DNA from: Allomuricauda sp. CAU 1633 | GTDB lineage: Bacteria > Bacteroidota > Bacteroidia > Flavobacteriales > Flavobacteriaceae | Reading direction: 5' to 3' | Assembly (NCBI RefSeq): GCF_017313225.1 | Contig: NZ_JAFLNE010000003.1 | Span: forward strand, 1-64,000 | DNA: 64,000 nucleotides | Shown here: one piece after another, positions 53,425 to 62,981 of the stretch | Layout: the number at the start of each line of letters is the position of its first letter | How positions within the stretch are numbered: position 1 is the stretch's first letter | Translations under genes and position numbers: made by a program | The notes under the pieces: generated by a model | Databases searched by the model: none | What the model was told of the DNA's origin: nothing | What the model saw: only the letters and a program-made list of their open reading frames with translations

Positions 53425-55269
53425 TTGAAAGCAGTTGAGAGGATTGCCCAACATTACTTACTGAAACAACTTCCCACAGCAACAGCGCTTGTGGGCGTCG
53501 ATGGCATTCTTATTGATGCTTCGGATTCTTGGCTGCATACTTTTGGTCTTTGTCCAAAAGATGCCTTAGGTGTTTCTGTCTATCGTCTCTTCAAAAACTA
53601 CAATGCGGATTGTGGTAAAAGCCTTAAGCAATGTTTGGGGAAAAGCACTACACATACCTGTAAATTCAGCAAAAGGGAAGGTTCTTCCGTATCATGGTAT
53701 GAAAATACGTTTACCCCTTGGTACGATGAAAAGGAGAACTTGATCGGCTCTATAATTCAAACCCATAACATTACCGAAGAGATACTTAAGGAAAAGGAGC
53801 TGGATAGGATGATCAAGCTACTTAAGACTAAATCTGAAGTTGCCAAAGTAGGTTACTGGGAGTTTGATCTTATCACAGAAGAGCTTTTTTGGTGCGAAGA
53901 AACTAAAAAGATTCACGAAGTCCCTCCTTCTTATATCCCTAATACAAATGAAGCCATTGAGTTTTTTAAACAAGGATATGACAGAAACAGAATATCCATG
54001 CTGTTTCACCAAGCCTTAAGTCAAAAAGCCCCTTACAGTGAAAAAGTAGTTATAATCACCCCCAATGGAAAAGAAAAATGGGTTAAAGCTATGGGTAAAC
54101 CTATAGTGGAAAATGGAGTAGTGGTTAAAATGTTTGGCACATTACAAGATATCCATGATCAGGTTTTGGTCGAAATGCAAACCAAGGAAAACCAACAACT
54201 TTTAACCACTCTTATAGATAATATTCCCTTGAACATATTCATCAAGGATATAGATTCCAAAAAGATTTTGGTCAATAAGGCGGAATGTGAGTATTTGGAA
54301 AAAAGCCCAGAGGAATTAATAGGGAAAACTGATTTTGACCTATATGATGAGGAAATTGCCAAAATCTCGCGGGAAGAAGATCTAGAAGTGATGCGCTCCT
54401 TAAAACCCATGATCGGCAAGGAAACCATGAGTATCCGAAAAGATGGGGAAACCACCTATTTTTTAACATCAAAAATTCCTTTGCTTGATCTGGATGGTAA
54501 AGTAAATGGACTTATTGGGATCAGTATGGACATTTCTGGCCTAAAAAAGAAGGAAGACCAGTTGAGAGACCTTATTAATGTTACTTCACTTCAAAACAAG
54601 AAGTTGATCAACTTTGCACACATTGTTTCCCACAACCTTAGATCTCACTCTGCCAACTTCTCCATGCTTTTGGAATTCTTGGCCAAAGAAGAGGACGAGG
54701 CCGAAAAAGAACGAATTGTAAGCATGTTGTCCAATGCATCGGACAACTTAATGGAAACTTTGGAAGACCTCAACCAAATCATCGATATCAACACCAACGT
54801 TAATCTGGAAAAAGAGGCACTAAACCTGCATCAAAATATAAATAGGGTCCAAAATAACCTTTCCGCCTTTTTGGGTAAGCATCAGGCTGAAATACAAAAT
54901 AACGTTCCAAAAAATTTAGAAGTACAAAGCGTTCCTGCCTATTTGGATAGCATTATCCTTAACCTGATGACCAATGCTGCCAAATATAAAAGTCCTGATA
55001 GAAAACCCATCATCAGAATCAACGCCAGCAAACACGAAAAGACCACAATTTTTAGTTTTTCGGATAATGGATTGGGAATAGATCTGGAAAAATATGGCGG
55101 TAAAATATTTGGTATGTACAAAACGTTCCATAATAATAAAGAGGCTCGAGGGCTTGGTCTTTATGTCATTAAAAACCAAATAGAAGCCATGGGCGGAAGT
55201 ATAACAGTTAGTAGTGAAGTAGATAAAGGTACTACATTCAATGTGTATTTTAATGAAGAAGATCAGTAG
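53425..55269 (+). CDS. PAS-domain sensor histidine kinase
   Basis: 614 residues, cytosolic, without membrane segment. Three PAS domains at about 14-118, 133-245 and 262-380 precede a short linker coil, a HisKA-like region with phospho-acceptor His403 (FAHIVSHNLRSHSANFSMLL) and an ATPase domain at about 490-612 (MTNAAKYKS, FSDNGLGIDLEKYGGKIFGM, GLGLYVIKNQIEAMGGSI). The start appears to be TTG at 53425: an in-frame TAA lies at 53413 and no ATG fits ahead of the first PAS domain. The signal is unknown. It overlaps the response regulator gene by 17 bp. Confidence 0.93.
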   Translation: MKAVERIAQHYLLKQLPTATALVGVDGILIDASDSWLHTFGLCPKDALGVSVYRLFKNYNADCGKSLKQCLGKSTTHTCKFSKREGSSVSWYENTFTPWYDEKENLIGSIIQTHNITEEILKEKELDRMIKLLKTKSEVAKVGYWEFDLITEELFWCEETKKIHEVPPSYIPNTNEAIEFFKQGYDRNRISMLFHQALSQKAPYSEKVVIITPNGKEKWVKAMGKPIVENGVVVKMFGTLQDIHDQVLVEMQTKENQQLLTTLIDNIPLNIFIKDIDSKKILVNKAECEYLEKSPEELIGKTDFDLYDEEIAKISREEDLEVMRSLKPMIGKETMSIRKDGETTYFLTSKIPLLDLDGKVNGLIGISMDISGLKKKEDQLRDLINVTSLQNKKLINFAHIVSHNLRSHSANFSMLLEFLAKEEDEAEKERIVSMLSNASDNLMETLEDLNQIIDINTNVNLEKEALNLHQNINRVQNNLSAFLGKHQAEIQNNVPKNLEVQSVPAYLDSIILNLMTNAAKYKSPDRKPIIRINASKHEKTTIFSFSDNGLGIDLEKYGGKIFGMYKTFHNNKEARGLGLYVIKNQIEAMGGSITVSSEVDKGTTFNVYFNEEDQ

Positions 55270-55666
55270 CATATTTATTGTGGACGATGATCCCATAACC
55301 GTATTTGGAATACGGAAAATGTTGAAGCCCGTTGCCCTTTGTGACGATGTCCAAATCTTTCAAAATGGAAAAGAGGCCTTGGATGCCCTAATTCAGAGAA
55401 AGGATGAAGGAGGAGATATCCCCGAAGTCATATTTTTGGACATTAATATGCCCATTATGGATGGATGGGATTTTTTGGAAGAGATCATGACCTTGAATCT
55501 CAATGAGAAAATCATCATCAACATGATCACCTCATCCATAGATCCGTTGGACTATCAAAAATGGAACGAAGCAAAGGTCAAGTGCCCGCACATTCTCAAT
55601 TTTAAAAACAAACCCATCTTTAAAATTGAGCCGTCAGATTTGGAATGCATCCATCTTGCTTCTTGA
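55253..55666 (+). CDS. single-domain response regulator (receiver only)
   Basis: 137 residues from the ATG at 55253 (MKKISSIFIVDDDPITVFGI). Receiver marks: the acidic pair in VDDDP, the phospho-Asp in VIFLDINMPIMDGWDFLEE, the Ser/Thr in NMITSSIDPLDY and the Lys in LNFKNKPIFK. There is no output domain, so it is a CheY-like or phosphorelay type, common in Flavobacteria next to PAS kinases. It overlaps the kinase by 17 bp. Confidence 0.93.
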   Translation: MKKISSIFIVDDDPITVFGIRKMLKPVALCDDVQIFQNGKEALDALIQRKDEGGDIPEVIFLDINMPIMDGWDFLEEIMTLNLNEKIIINMITSSIDPLDYQKWNEAKVKCPHILNFKNKPIFKIEPSDLECIHLAS

Positions 55667-55731
55667 TCATAATATTCCGTATTTTTAAGCTTTAAACGAG
55701 TTTTTATAATTCAAAAAGAGCTTCATTTATC

Positions 55732-57507
55732 TTGAAACGCATCATCTTTCTTGCTGTTTTGGTATTGCTCATATCCTGTGAAACAAAAACAGAGGATAAA
55801 GTAGCTTCGTACCAAACCTTTTTCGAAACTTCGGATGGTCTGGAAACCCCAACGTATCAGGAAACCATTGCCTTTTATATTAATTTGGCACGTGATTTTC
55901 CAGAGATCAACATTCACACCATTGGCAAGACCGATAGTGGGTATCCGCTTCACATGGTCACCTTTAATCCGGATGGGGATTTTAATTTTGAAAATGTCAG
56001 AAAGGAAAAGTCCATTATCCTGATCAACAATGGCATCCACCCAGGGGAAAGTGATGGTATTGATGCAACCATGCTGTTGTATCGGGACCTTGCAATTGAA
56101 AAACTGCAACCACCTAAAAAAACCATCTTGGTCACCATTCCCATCTACAACATTGGTGGAGCACTCAATAGAAACTCCACCACCAGAGCCAACCAGAACG
56201 GCCCATTGGAGTATGGGTTCAGGGGGAATGCCCAGAACTATGACCTCAACCGAGATTTTATTAAAATGGACACCAAGAATGCGAAGAGTTTTGCCGATAT
56301 TTTCCATTTGGTAAAACCTGATGTTTTTATTGACAATCATGTGAGCAACGGAGCTGATTATCAATATATCTTGACCCACCTGTTCACACAGCACAACAAA
56401 TTGGGTGGGGAATTGGGAAATTATCTTCATGAAAAGTTTATGCCTGGTCTGGAAAATTCCTTGGCGGAAAAGGATTGGGACATTACCCCTTATGTAAATG
56501 TGTTCAACGTACCACCCGAGCTAGGGTTCAGCCAATTTATGGACCACCCCAGATATTCAACCGGGTACACCTCCTTATGGAACACTTTGGGGCTCATGGT
56601 GGAGACCCACATGCTAAAACCATACAAACAGCGGGTTGAGGGTACCTACCAACTTATGGAAAGTTTGATCAATGTGGTGGAAAAAGAGCATGACACTATA
56701 AAATCCCTTCGCAAGGAAACTATGGACAATAATCTTGCCCGCTCCGAATATTATTTTAATTGGCAGGTAGACACCACACAAACTTCAACCCTCAATTTTA
56801 AGGGGTTTGAAGCAGATCGCCTACAAAGTGAAGTTACCGAATTGCCCCGTTTAAAGTATGATCGGGATAGACCTTTCACCAAAGAGACGGTGTACAGGGA
56901 TTATTTTTATCCAACGGATACGGTTACGGTTCCTGCTGCCTACATTCTAAAGCAAGGATGGCAGAAGGTGACAGATAGACTGGATGCCAACAAGGTCAAT
57001 TATTTTAAATTGGAAAAAGACACCACACTGACCATTGAAGCCTACCATATTTCTGATTACCAGACCAGAAATATGCCGTATGAGGGCCATTATCTGCATT
57101 ACAACACCCAGGTGGAAAAGCATTCCAAAAAAGTTCATTTTAGGGCTGGTGACGTTGTAGTTCCAACTCAGCAGAATGGTATTAGGTATATTTTGGAAAC
57201 GCTGGAACCACAAGGCGTGGATTCCTTTTTCAACTGGAACTTTTTTGATACCATACTTCAGCAAAAAGAAGGATTTTCACCGTACGTCTTTGAAGACATT
57301 GCTTTGGAAATGCTTCAGAAAGATTCTGTGCTACAGCAAAATTTTATGCTCAAAAAGGAATTGGACGCGCAGTTTTCAGAAAATTGGTATGCCCAATTGG
57401 ATTGGATATTTCATCAATCCAAATATTTGGAAGAGGCCTATCTCAATTATCCTGTGTACCGCATCGGCAAAAATTCCGAATCAGCAGGGATATTGTCTAG
57501 GCCATAG
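55732..57507 (+). CDS. M14 family zinc carboxypeptidase, lipoprotein
   Basis: 591 residues from a TTG start (MKRIIFLAVLVLLISCETKT), which restores a perfect lipoprotein signal with lipobox LISC. The M14 zinc site is INNGIHPGESDGIDATMLLY (HxxE) and a later His in DNHVSNGADYQYILTH; NLNRDFI-type YDLNRDFIKMDTKNAK is the substrate Arg segment. The C-terminal 250 residues are a beta-rich extension. It probably trims peptides in the envelope. Its end overlaps the convergent Nudix gene by 11 bp. Confidence 0.88.
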   Translation: MKRIIFLAVLVLLISCETKTEDKVASYQTFFETSDGLETPTYQETIAFYINLARDFPEINIHTIGKTDSGYPLHMVTFNPDGDFNFENVRKEKSIILINNGIHPGESDGIDATMLLYRDLAIEKLQPPKKTILVTIPIYNIGGALNRNSTTRANQNGPLEYGFRGNAQNYDLNRDFIKMDTKNAKSFADIFHLVKPDVFIDNHVSNGADYQYILTHLFTQHNKLGGELGNYLHEKFMPGLENSLAEKDWDITPYVNVFNVPPELGFSQFMDHPRYSTGYTSLWNTLGLMVETHMLKPYKQRVEGTYQLMESLINVVEKEHDTIKSLRKETMDNNLARSEYYFNWQVDTTQTSTLNFKGFEADRLQSEVTELPRLKYDRDRPFTKETVYRDYFYPTDTVTVPAAYILKQGWQKVTDRLDANKVNYFKLEKDTTLTIEAYHISDYQTRNMPYEGHYLHYNTQVEKHSKKVHFRAGDVVVPTQQNGIRYILETLEPQGVDSFFNWNFFDTILQQKEGFSPYVFEDIALEMLQKDSVLQQNFMLKKELDAQFSENWYAQLDWIFHQSKYLEEAYLNYPVYRIGKNSESAGILSRP

Positions 57508-58102
57508 TCTTGGGATTGTCCTCAAACAAAATCTTGATATTGTGATAGGAATTTTCCAAGGCCTTTGCTGTTTTCTTGGGACCTTTCCATTTTACCTTAA
57601 TAATACCTTCCGACTTGTCGCCCACCAATTTACCTTTGTAGTTTGTGGACATGGCAAACCAGTGCACCTCTTTTAATCGATACTCCCCACCTCTTTTAAA
57701 AATATGGTAGGTGGTCCGCAAGAATTTTTCAATAACCAAGCCCTCTACTCCAGTTTCCTCTTCAACTTCGCGGATGGCGGCATCCTCTATGGACTCTCCT
57801 TTGTCAACTTTGCCCTTGGGCAAATCCCATTTTTTATTTCTGTAAATGAAAAGCACCTTCCCTTTTTTGTTGGTCACAAAACCACCCCCAGCCACAACAA
57901 CAGGAATCTTGTGGCGGAACATCTTCATCAATTTAAGGATATCTGGATGATAGAAATAGGCCTTGTCCAACTTTCCTTCGGCCAATAATTCGATAGCTTT
58001 TGTAACCGAGTCATCTTCCAAGGAAAAGAGGTTCCCATTGGAATCTTTTGGGCGCTTGTTTGTTAAAATCAGTGGGGACTCATTAACAAAAACTTCATAC
58101 AT
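57497..58102 (-). CDS. Nudix hydrolase with N-terminal extension
   Basis: 201 residues. The Nudix box is intact (GESIEDAAIREVEEETGVEG within GKVDKGESIEDAAIREVEEE), preceded by VVVAGGGFVTNKKGKVLFIY and WDLPKGK. About 65 N-terminal residues form an additional domain (SVTKAIELLAEGKLDKAYFY). Substrate cannot be predicted; (d)NTP or dinucleoside polyphosphate hydrolysis is typical. It is head to head with pyrE with only 7 bp between start codons. Confidence 0.92.
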   Translation of the reverse strand: MYEVFVNESPLILTNKRPKDSNGNLFSLEDDSVTKAIELLAEGKLDKAYFYHPDILKLMKMFRHKIPVVVAGGGFVTNKKGKVLFIYRNKKWDLPKGKVDKGESIEDAAIREVEEETGVEGLVIEKFLRTTYHIFKRGGEYRLKEVHWFAMSTNYKGKLVGDKSEGIIKVKWKGPKKTAKALENSYHNIKILFEDNPKTMA

Positions 58103-58105
58103 TTG
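58098..58105 (+). promoter_or_regulatory. -7 element of pyrE overlapping the Nudix start codon
   Basis: TACATTTG overlaps the ATG of the divergent Nudix gene (58102-58100) and ends 4 nt before the pyrE ATG (58110). No TTG is found 17-23 bp upstream, so support comes from the -7 box alone. If used, pyrE mRNA would be leaderless. Confidence 0.45.
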
Positions 58106-58109
58106 CGCA

Positions 58110-58748
58110 ATGGTTTTAGATAAGGGAATTGCTAAAAAAACAGCAGAGCTGCTTTTACAAATTAATGCAATTAAGTTGGAACCCGAAAATCCATTTACGT
58201 GGGCTTCTGGGTGGAAATCTCCAATTTATTGTGATAACAGGATAATGCTCTCGTATCCGGAAATCCGAAATTTTGTTAGGGAAGAGATGGCCAAACAGGT
58301 GGAGAACCTGTATGGGAAACCCGATATCATCGCCGGAGTGGCCACAGGGGCCATCGGAATTGGCATTTTGGTAGCGGAAGCCTTGGGATTACCGTTTATT
58401 TATGTGAGACCAGAGCCCAAATCCCACGGCAGACAAAATCAGATTGAAGGCAGTTTGGAATCGGGCCAGACCGTTGTGGTCATTGAAGACCTCATCAGTA
58501 CCGGAAAAAGCAGTCTCAATGCCGTTAGAGCCTTAAAAGATAGTGGTGCCAATGTAAAAGGCATGTTAGCCATTTTCACCTATGGTTTTCCAGTGGCAAC
58601 CACTAATTTTGAAAAAGAAGAAGTGGAATTGCACACCCTTTCAGATTATGAGCATTTGATCGAGCAAGCTTCTGAAACCCATTACATCAAAGAATCACAG
58701 TTGAATACCCTTTTGCAGTGGAAATCCAATCCACAGCAATGGAAATAA
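58110..58748 (+). CDS. pyrE: orotate phosphoribosyltransferase
   Basis: The start is the ATG at 58110 (MVLDKGIAKKTAELLLQINA), 212 residues; the longer frame to 57963 lies inside the Nudix gene. Motifs: ASGWKSPIYCDNRIMLSYPE, AGVATGAIGIGILVAEALGL, FIYVRPEPKSHGRQNQIEGS (catalytic Lys/His loop) and the PRPP motif VVVIEDLISTGKSSLNAV. It makes OMP from orotate and PRPP. Confidence 0.97.
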   Translation: MVLDKGIAKKTAELLLQINAIKLEPENPFTWASGWKSPIYCDNRIMLSYPEIRNFVREEMAKQVENLYGKPDIIAGVATGAIGIGILVAEALGLPFIYVRPEPKSHGRQNQIEGSLESGQTVVVIEDLISTGKSSLNAVRALKDSGANVKGMLAIFTYGFPVATTNFEKEEVELHTLSDYEHLIEQASETHYIKESQLNTLLQWKSNPQQWK

Positions 58749-58758
58749 ATCTTCAAAT

Positions 58759-59157
58759 ATGCACATTGAAGTCCCTAAAAAGAAAGTAGCCAAGAGCGAT
58801 AAAGAAGTTTTTGATTTTCTGACCGACATCAAAAATTTTGAGACTCTTATGCCCGCCAATATTGACAAATTTGAGGTATTAGACGAAAAGACCTTCAAAT
58901 TTGCCCTAAAGGGCATGCCCGAAATCATACTACGGCTCAAAGAGCAGATTCCCCATGAAAAAGTGATTTTGGGAGCTGCAAGTGATAAACTTCCGTTTAC
59001 CTTGACCGGTGACATTACCGCCTTGGGTGATAACGAAAGTGAGGTTGCATTGAGTTTTGAGGGTGAGTTCAATGCCATGATGGCGATGATGATCAAATCC
59101 CCGATCACCAATTTTATGGAGACCCTATCTACAAATATGGAAAAGATAGGTCAGTAA
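58759..59157 (+). CDS. SRPBCC (START-like) family protein
   Basis: 132 residues with the pattern of a polyketide-cyclase/START-like hydrophobic pocket: VFDFLTDIKNFETLMPANID, LKGMPEIILRLKEQIPHEKV, LGDNESEVALSFEGEFNAMM and a C-terminal helix. A ligand is unknown. It is 10 bp after pyrE, with its stop overlapping that of convergent birA by 7 bp. Confidence 0.87.
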   Translation: MHIEVPKKKVAKSDKEVFDFLTDIKNFETLMPANIDKFEVLDEKTFKFALKGMPEIILRLKEQIPHEKVILGAASDKLPFTLTGDITALGDNESEVALSFEGEFNAMMAMMIKSPITNFMETLSTNMEKIGQ

Positions 59158-59894
59158 AGCAGGGAAACTTCTTTGAGGTCGAATTCCTTAAAAACATGAT
59201 CTTCCAATTCCAGAACCAGTTTACCCGAACTGGATATTTTCCGAATAAATCCCATGAATAGTTCACCATGGGCATCTGTAAAGGTGGATGGTTTGTCCTT
59301 TCGGAACAAAAAGCGTTCGTAGGAAGGTAACAGCTGGGTCACCGTTTTCTCCTCAATTCCCTGAAAATAATGAGCCAATCTTTCTAAAATTAGCCGTAAA
59401 AGCTCATCCAAGTCAAAATATTGCCCACTTATAGAGCTCAACGAGCCAGCCTTATCTAAATTTTCAAAGGAAATTTGATTCACATTCAATCCAATCCCAA
59501 TAATAGAATGTTGCACCCACTGCCCTTTCATGGTATTTTCAATCAATATGCCACAAATTTTCAGTGAACCTGACATTATGTCGTTGGGCCATTTTACACT
59601 GACATTGGGTATGGAAAGTTCCGTAAGTACATCACAAATGGCCAAGGAAACGCAGATGTTCAAGTTAAACTGATGGATTGCATGTAATGCATCAAACTTT
59701 TTTAAAATACTGAATGTCAAATTTTTACCGGATTCAGATTGCCAAGAAGACCCCATTTGCCCCCTTCCCTTCAACTGATTTTTGGTCACAACCACAGTGC
59801 TGTCCACTACATTTTTAGACCGTAAAAGATCCTTTAAATACAGATTTGTGGAGTCCGTGGCATCAAGTTTGATAATTTGAGGTAGCTCTCCCAA
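59151..59894 (-). CDS. birA: biotin--[acetyl-CoA-carboxylase] ligase
   Basis: 247 residues without the N-terminal helix-turn-helix of E. coli BirA, so an enzyme and not a repressor. Motifs: IIKLDATDSTNLYLKDLL, the biotinyl-AMP loop TKNQLKGRGQMGSSWQSESG, VKWPNDIMSGSLKICGILIE and IGIGLNVNQ. It biotinylates carboxylase carrier proteins. Confidence 0.94.
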   Translation of the reverse strand: MGELPQIIKLDATDSTNLYLKDLLRSKNVVDSTVVVTKNQLKGRGQMGSSWQSESGKNLTFSILKKFDALHAIHQFNLNICVSLAICDVLTELSIPNVSVKWPNDIMSGSLKICGILIENTMKGQWVQHSIIGIGLNVNQISFENLDKAGSLSSISGQYFDLDELLRLILERLAHYFQGIEEKTVTQLLPSYERFLFRKDKPSTFTDAHGELFMGFIRKISSSGKLVLELEDHVFKEFDLKEVSLLY

Positions 59895-59949
59895 TGTGGT
59901 ATGCCTTTATGATATGTTAAAATCTAGGGCTAAGAAAGCAAAAAAAATA

Positions 59950-59957
59950 TAACTTTG
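59950..59957 (+). promoter_or_regulatory. -7 element ahead of rsfS
   Basis: TAACTTTG, 19 nt before the rsfS ATG, in the divergent spacer between birA and rsfS. No good -33 TTG at the expected spacing. It would drive the rsfS-ftsH-LUD-cdsA-psd run. Confidence 0.5.
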
Positions 59958-59976
59958 TAAAAACTAAAATTTTTGA

Positions 59977-60354
59977 ATGCAGAAAACGAAAGCAAGCGCA
60001 GATGAACTGATTGCCTTAATTTTACATGGGATTGAAGACGTTAAAGGAGTTGACATAAATCTACTTGATCTTAGGGAAATCGAAAATACTGTTTGCGACT
60101 ACTTTATAATCTGCAATGGTACTTCCAATACACATGTAAACGCAATTGTCTCCTCCATTCAAAAGACCGTGAGCAAGGCCATACATGATAAGCCTTGGCA
60201 CATTGAGGGTTCTGAGAACGCAGAATGGGTCTTAATGGATTATGTTAATGTTGTTGTACATGTATTTCAAAAACACATTAGGGAATTCTACGACATTGAG
60301 GGACTTTGGGGAGATGCCAAAGTAACGCTTGTGGAGAGCAGCTACAATTCTTAA
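59977..60354 (+). CDS. rsfS: ribosome silencing factor RsfS
   Basis: 125 residues of the RsfS/YbeB/Iojap family: LIALILHGIEDVKGVDINLL, CDYFIICNGTSNTHVNAIVS, WHIEGSENAEWVLMDYVNVV and VHVFQKHIREFYDIEGLWGD. It binds L14 and blocks subunit joining in poor nutrient conditions. It is 6 bp before ftsH. Confidence 0.96.
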   Translation: MQKTKASADELIALILHGIEDVKGVDINLLDLREIENTVCDYFIICNGTSNTHVNAIVSSIQKTVSKAIHDKPWHIEGSENAEWVLMDYVNVVVHVFQKHIREFYDIEGLWGDAKVTLVESSYNS

Positions 60355-60360
60355 AAAAAA

Positions 60361-62310
60361 ATGGCAAAAGAGAACAACCCAAATAACGCTCCTAAGAAAC
60401 CTCGTTTTAGTTCGTGGTGGATATACGGCGTGGTAATTGCATTAATTATTGGCTTCCAATTTTTTGGAGGCAGTACGTTTACAAATACCGAAAAAACAAC
60501 CACTTCAGAGCTTCAGGAGTTTTTACGTAATGGTGATATTGAAAAAATAGTCATCATTACCAATACACGTCAAGCCAAAGTCTTCCTAACAGAAGAAGCC
60601 CTTAAAAAGGATGTGCATAAAGGCGTGGCCGAAAAGCCATTGCTCCCATCCACAGGTTTGGTACCCCAATATGTTTTGGACTATGGCGACCTACAGATAT
60701 TTCAAAATGAAATCACCGAGATAAAAAAGGAGAATAATCTGGACACCATCATTGAATTTGACACTGAATCCAATGTACTGGGTGACCTGCTGCTCTCTTT
60801 ACTCCCATTTGCCTTGATTATAGGGATTTGGATTTATTTGATGCGAAGGATGTCCGGCGGTGCAGGTGGTGGTGCCGGAGGCCAGATTTTCAACATTGGA
60901 AAATCAAAAGCTAAGCTTTTTGACGAAAAAACAGACACCAGAACCTCCTTTAAGGATGTAGCTGGATTGGAAGGTGCCAAAGAGGAAGTTCAAGAAATTG
61001 TGGAATTCCTCAAAAACCCCGACAAGTATACCTCACTGGGTGGTAAAATTCCAAAGGGCGCCTTATTGGTAGGCCCTCCCGGGACAGGTAAGACCCTTTT
61101 GGCCAAAGCCGTTGCCGGCGAAGCCAAAGTGCCTTTTTTCTCATTGTCCGGTTCTGACTTTGTGGAAATGTTTGTAGGTGTGGGTGCATCACGGGTACGT
61201 GACTTGTTCAAGCAAGCCAAGGATAAATCACCCGCCATCATTTTTATTGATGAGATTGATGCCATTGGTCGTGCCAGAGGAAAAAACAACTTTACAGGCT
61301 CCAATGACGAGCGTGAAAATACATTGAACCAATTATTGACCGAGATGGACGGTTTTGGCACCAATACCAACGTTATTGTGTTGGCCGCTACCAACCGCGC
61401 CGATGTCTTGGACAAAGCCTTGATGCGTGCTGGACGTTTTGACCGCCAGATCTATGTGGACCTTCCTGATATCAGGGAGCGAAAAGAAATTTTTGAGGTT
61501 CACCTGCGTCCCATTAAAACGGCTGAAACCTTGGATTTGGACTTTTTGGCCAAACAAACGCCTGGATTCTCTGGAGCGGATATTGCCAACGTCTGTAACG
61601 AAGCTGCCCTGATTGCCGCTCGAAAAGAGAAGAAAGCGGTTACGAAGCAGGATTTCTTGGATGCCGTTGATAGAATTGTGGGTGGACTCGAAAAGAAAAA
61701 CAAAATCATTACCCCAGAGGAGAAAAAGACCATCGCCTACCATGAGGCGGGGCATGCTACCGTAAGCTGGATGCTGGAACATGCCGCACCTTTGGTAAAG
61801 GTGACCATTGTTCCTCGTGGACAATCCTTGGGAGCAGCTTGGTACCTTCCAGAAGAGCGATTGATTGTGCGCCCCGAGCAAATGTTTGATGAAATGTGCG
61901 CCACTATGGGTGGCCGTGCTGCTGAGAAGGTCATGTTCGATAAAATTTCAACCGGGGCATTGAGCGACTTGGAAAAAGTGACCAAACAAGCCCGCGCCAT
62001 GGTCACCATATATGGCCTCAACGATGAATTGGGGAACATCACATATTACGATTCCTCCGGTCAAAACGAATATGGTTTCACCAAGCCGTATAGCGAGGAA
62101 ACCGCCCAAAAAATTGATTTGGAAATATCCAAGATGATAGAGGCACAATACCAGCGCGCCATAAAGTTGTTGGCCGACAACAAAGATAAACTGAAAGAAC
62201 TAGCCGATAGACTCTTGGAAAAAGAAGTTATCTTTAAAGACGATTTGGAAAAGATTTTTGGCAAGAGACCATTCGAAAAAGAAGAATTGGAAGAAGAAGC
62301 AGCAAAATAA
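60361..62310 (+). CDS. ftsH: ATP-dependent zinc metalloprotease FtsH
   Basis: The 649-residue membrane protease has two N-terminal spans (about 17-35 and 137-157) around an extracytosolic domain, the AAA module with Walker [14 protein letters not shown], Walker [16 protein letters not shown] and the second region of homology ([20 protein letters not shown]), then the M41 protease with HEAGH in [14 protein letters not shown]. It degrades misfolded membrane proteins and regulators. It is in an operon with rsfS and the LUD gene. Confidence 0.98.
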   Translation: MAKENNPNNAPKKPRFSSWWIYGVVIALIIGFQFFGGSTFTNTEKTTTSELQEFLRNGDIEKIVIITNTRQAKVFLTEEALKKDVHKGVAEKPLLPSTGLVPQYVLDYGDLQIFQNEITEIKKENNLDTIIEFDTESNVLGDLLLSLLPFALIIGIWIYLMRRMSGGAGGGAGGQIFNIGKSKAKLFDEKTDTRTSFKDVAGLEGAKEEVQEIVEFLKNPDKYTSLGGKIPKGALLVGPPGTGKTLLAKAVAGEAKVPFFSLSGSDFVEMFVGVGASRVRDLFKQAKDKSPAIIFIDEIDAIGRARGKNNFTGSNDERENTLNQLLTEMDGFGTNTNVIVLAATNRADVLDKALMRAGRFDRQIYVDLPDIRERKEIFEVHLRPIKTAETLDLDFLAKQTPGFSGADIANVCNEAALIAARKEKKAVTKQDFLDAVDRIVGGLEKKNKIITPEEKKTIAYHEAGHATVSWMLEHAAPLVKVTIVPRGQSLGAAWYLPEERLIVRPEQMFDEMCATMGGRAAEKVMFDKISTGALSDLEKVTKQARAMVTIYGLNDELGNITYYDSSGQNEYGFTKPYSEETAQKIDLEISKMIEAQYQRAIKLLADNKDKLKELADRLLEKEVIFKDDLEKIFGKRPFEKEELEEEAAK

Positions 62311-62368
62311 GATTCAAGTTCAATTAGAAGTATAAATTGATATTGACAAAACGCACTTGATACCATAA

Positions 62369-62977
62369 ATGGGAGTTTTTAATAAGCTTTTTGGAGGAGG
62401 AAAAAAGGTTTCCAAGGAAACTTTGGAAACCCGTGGAGAGCATATGCCAGATTTAAAAATTCCCGTAGATGAAAAATTTACCATCTATTTTAAGAAAAAT
62501 GGGGGCAAGTTTATTTACTGTGAAGATTTTTCTGAAATCTCCGAGGCCTTAAAAAGTATCATCTCCGAAAACAACTGGCAGAACCACCTTTTCTATTCCA
62601 TGAATCCACAGTTGGAAACACGGTTTGCTTCAGAAAAAATAGAATTCACCAACAACAGACAAGAAAGTGATATTTTCTTTACCACTTGTGAGCATTTGGT
62701 TGCCCACAATGGCTCCATTTTGGTGTGCTCCAACCAAATCAAGGAAAAAAAGTTGAACGAACTCCCTTCAAACCTGATTGTATTTGCCACCACCAGTCAG
62801 TTGGTGGACTCCATCAGTGAGGCATTAAAGATCATAAAGGAGCGCTATCAAAAAAATATTCCCAATAATATTACCACTTTAAAACACTTTCAACCTACAC
62901 CGGAAAACAAAGATGATTTCCTTTCCTACGGAAGTGCTTCAAAAAATGTCTATCTTTTACTTTTAGAAGACTATTGA
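62369..62977 (+). CDS. LUD domain protein (LutC/YkgG-like)
   Basis: 202 residues. The C-terminal part shows LUD-family marks: FFTTCEHLVAHNGSILVCSN, LPSNLIVFATTSQLVDSISE and LKIIKERYQKNIPNNITTL. LUD proteins act in lactate utilisation as LutB/LutC, but LutA and LutB are absent here, and this gene is instead fixed between ftsH and cdsA in Bacteroidota. Its role is unknown. It lies 58 bp after ftsH and 4 bp before cdsA. Confidence 0.88.
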   Translation: MGVFNKLFGGGKKVSKETLETRGEHMPDLKIPVDEKFTIYFKKNGGKFIYCEDFSEISEALKSIISENNWQNHLFYSMNPQLETRFASEKIEFTNNRQESDIFFTTCEHLVAHNGSILVCSNQIKEKKLNELPSNLIVFATTSQLVDSISEALKIIKERYQKNIPNNITTLKHFQPTPENKDDFLSYGSASKNVYLLLLEDY

Positions 62978-62981
62978 TTAC

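Noticed and set aside
57963..58109. N-terminal extension of pyrE
   Set aside because: It lies wholly antisense to the Nudix gene, and the ATG at 58110 gives the normal length.
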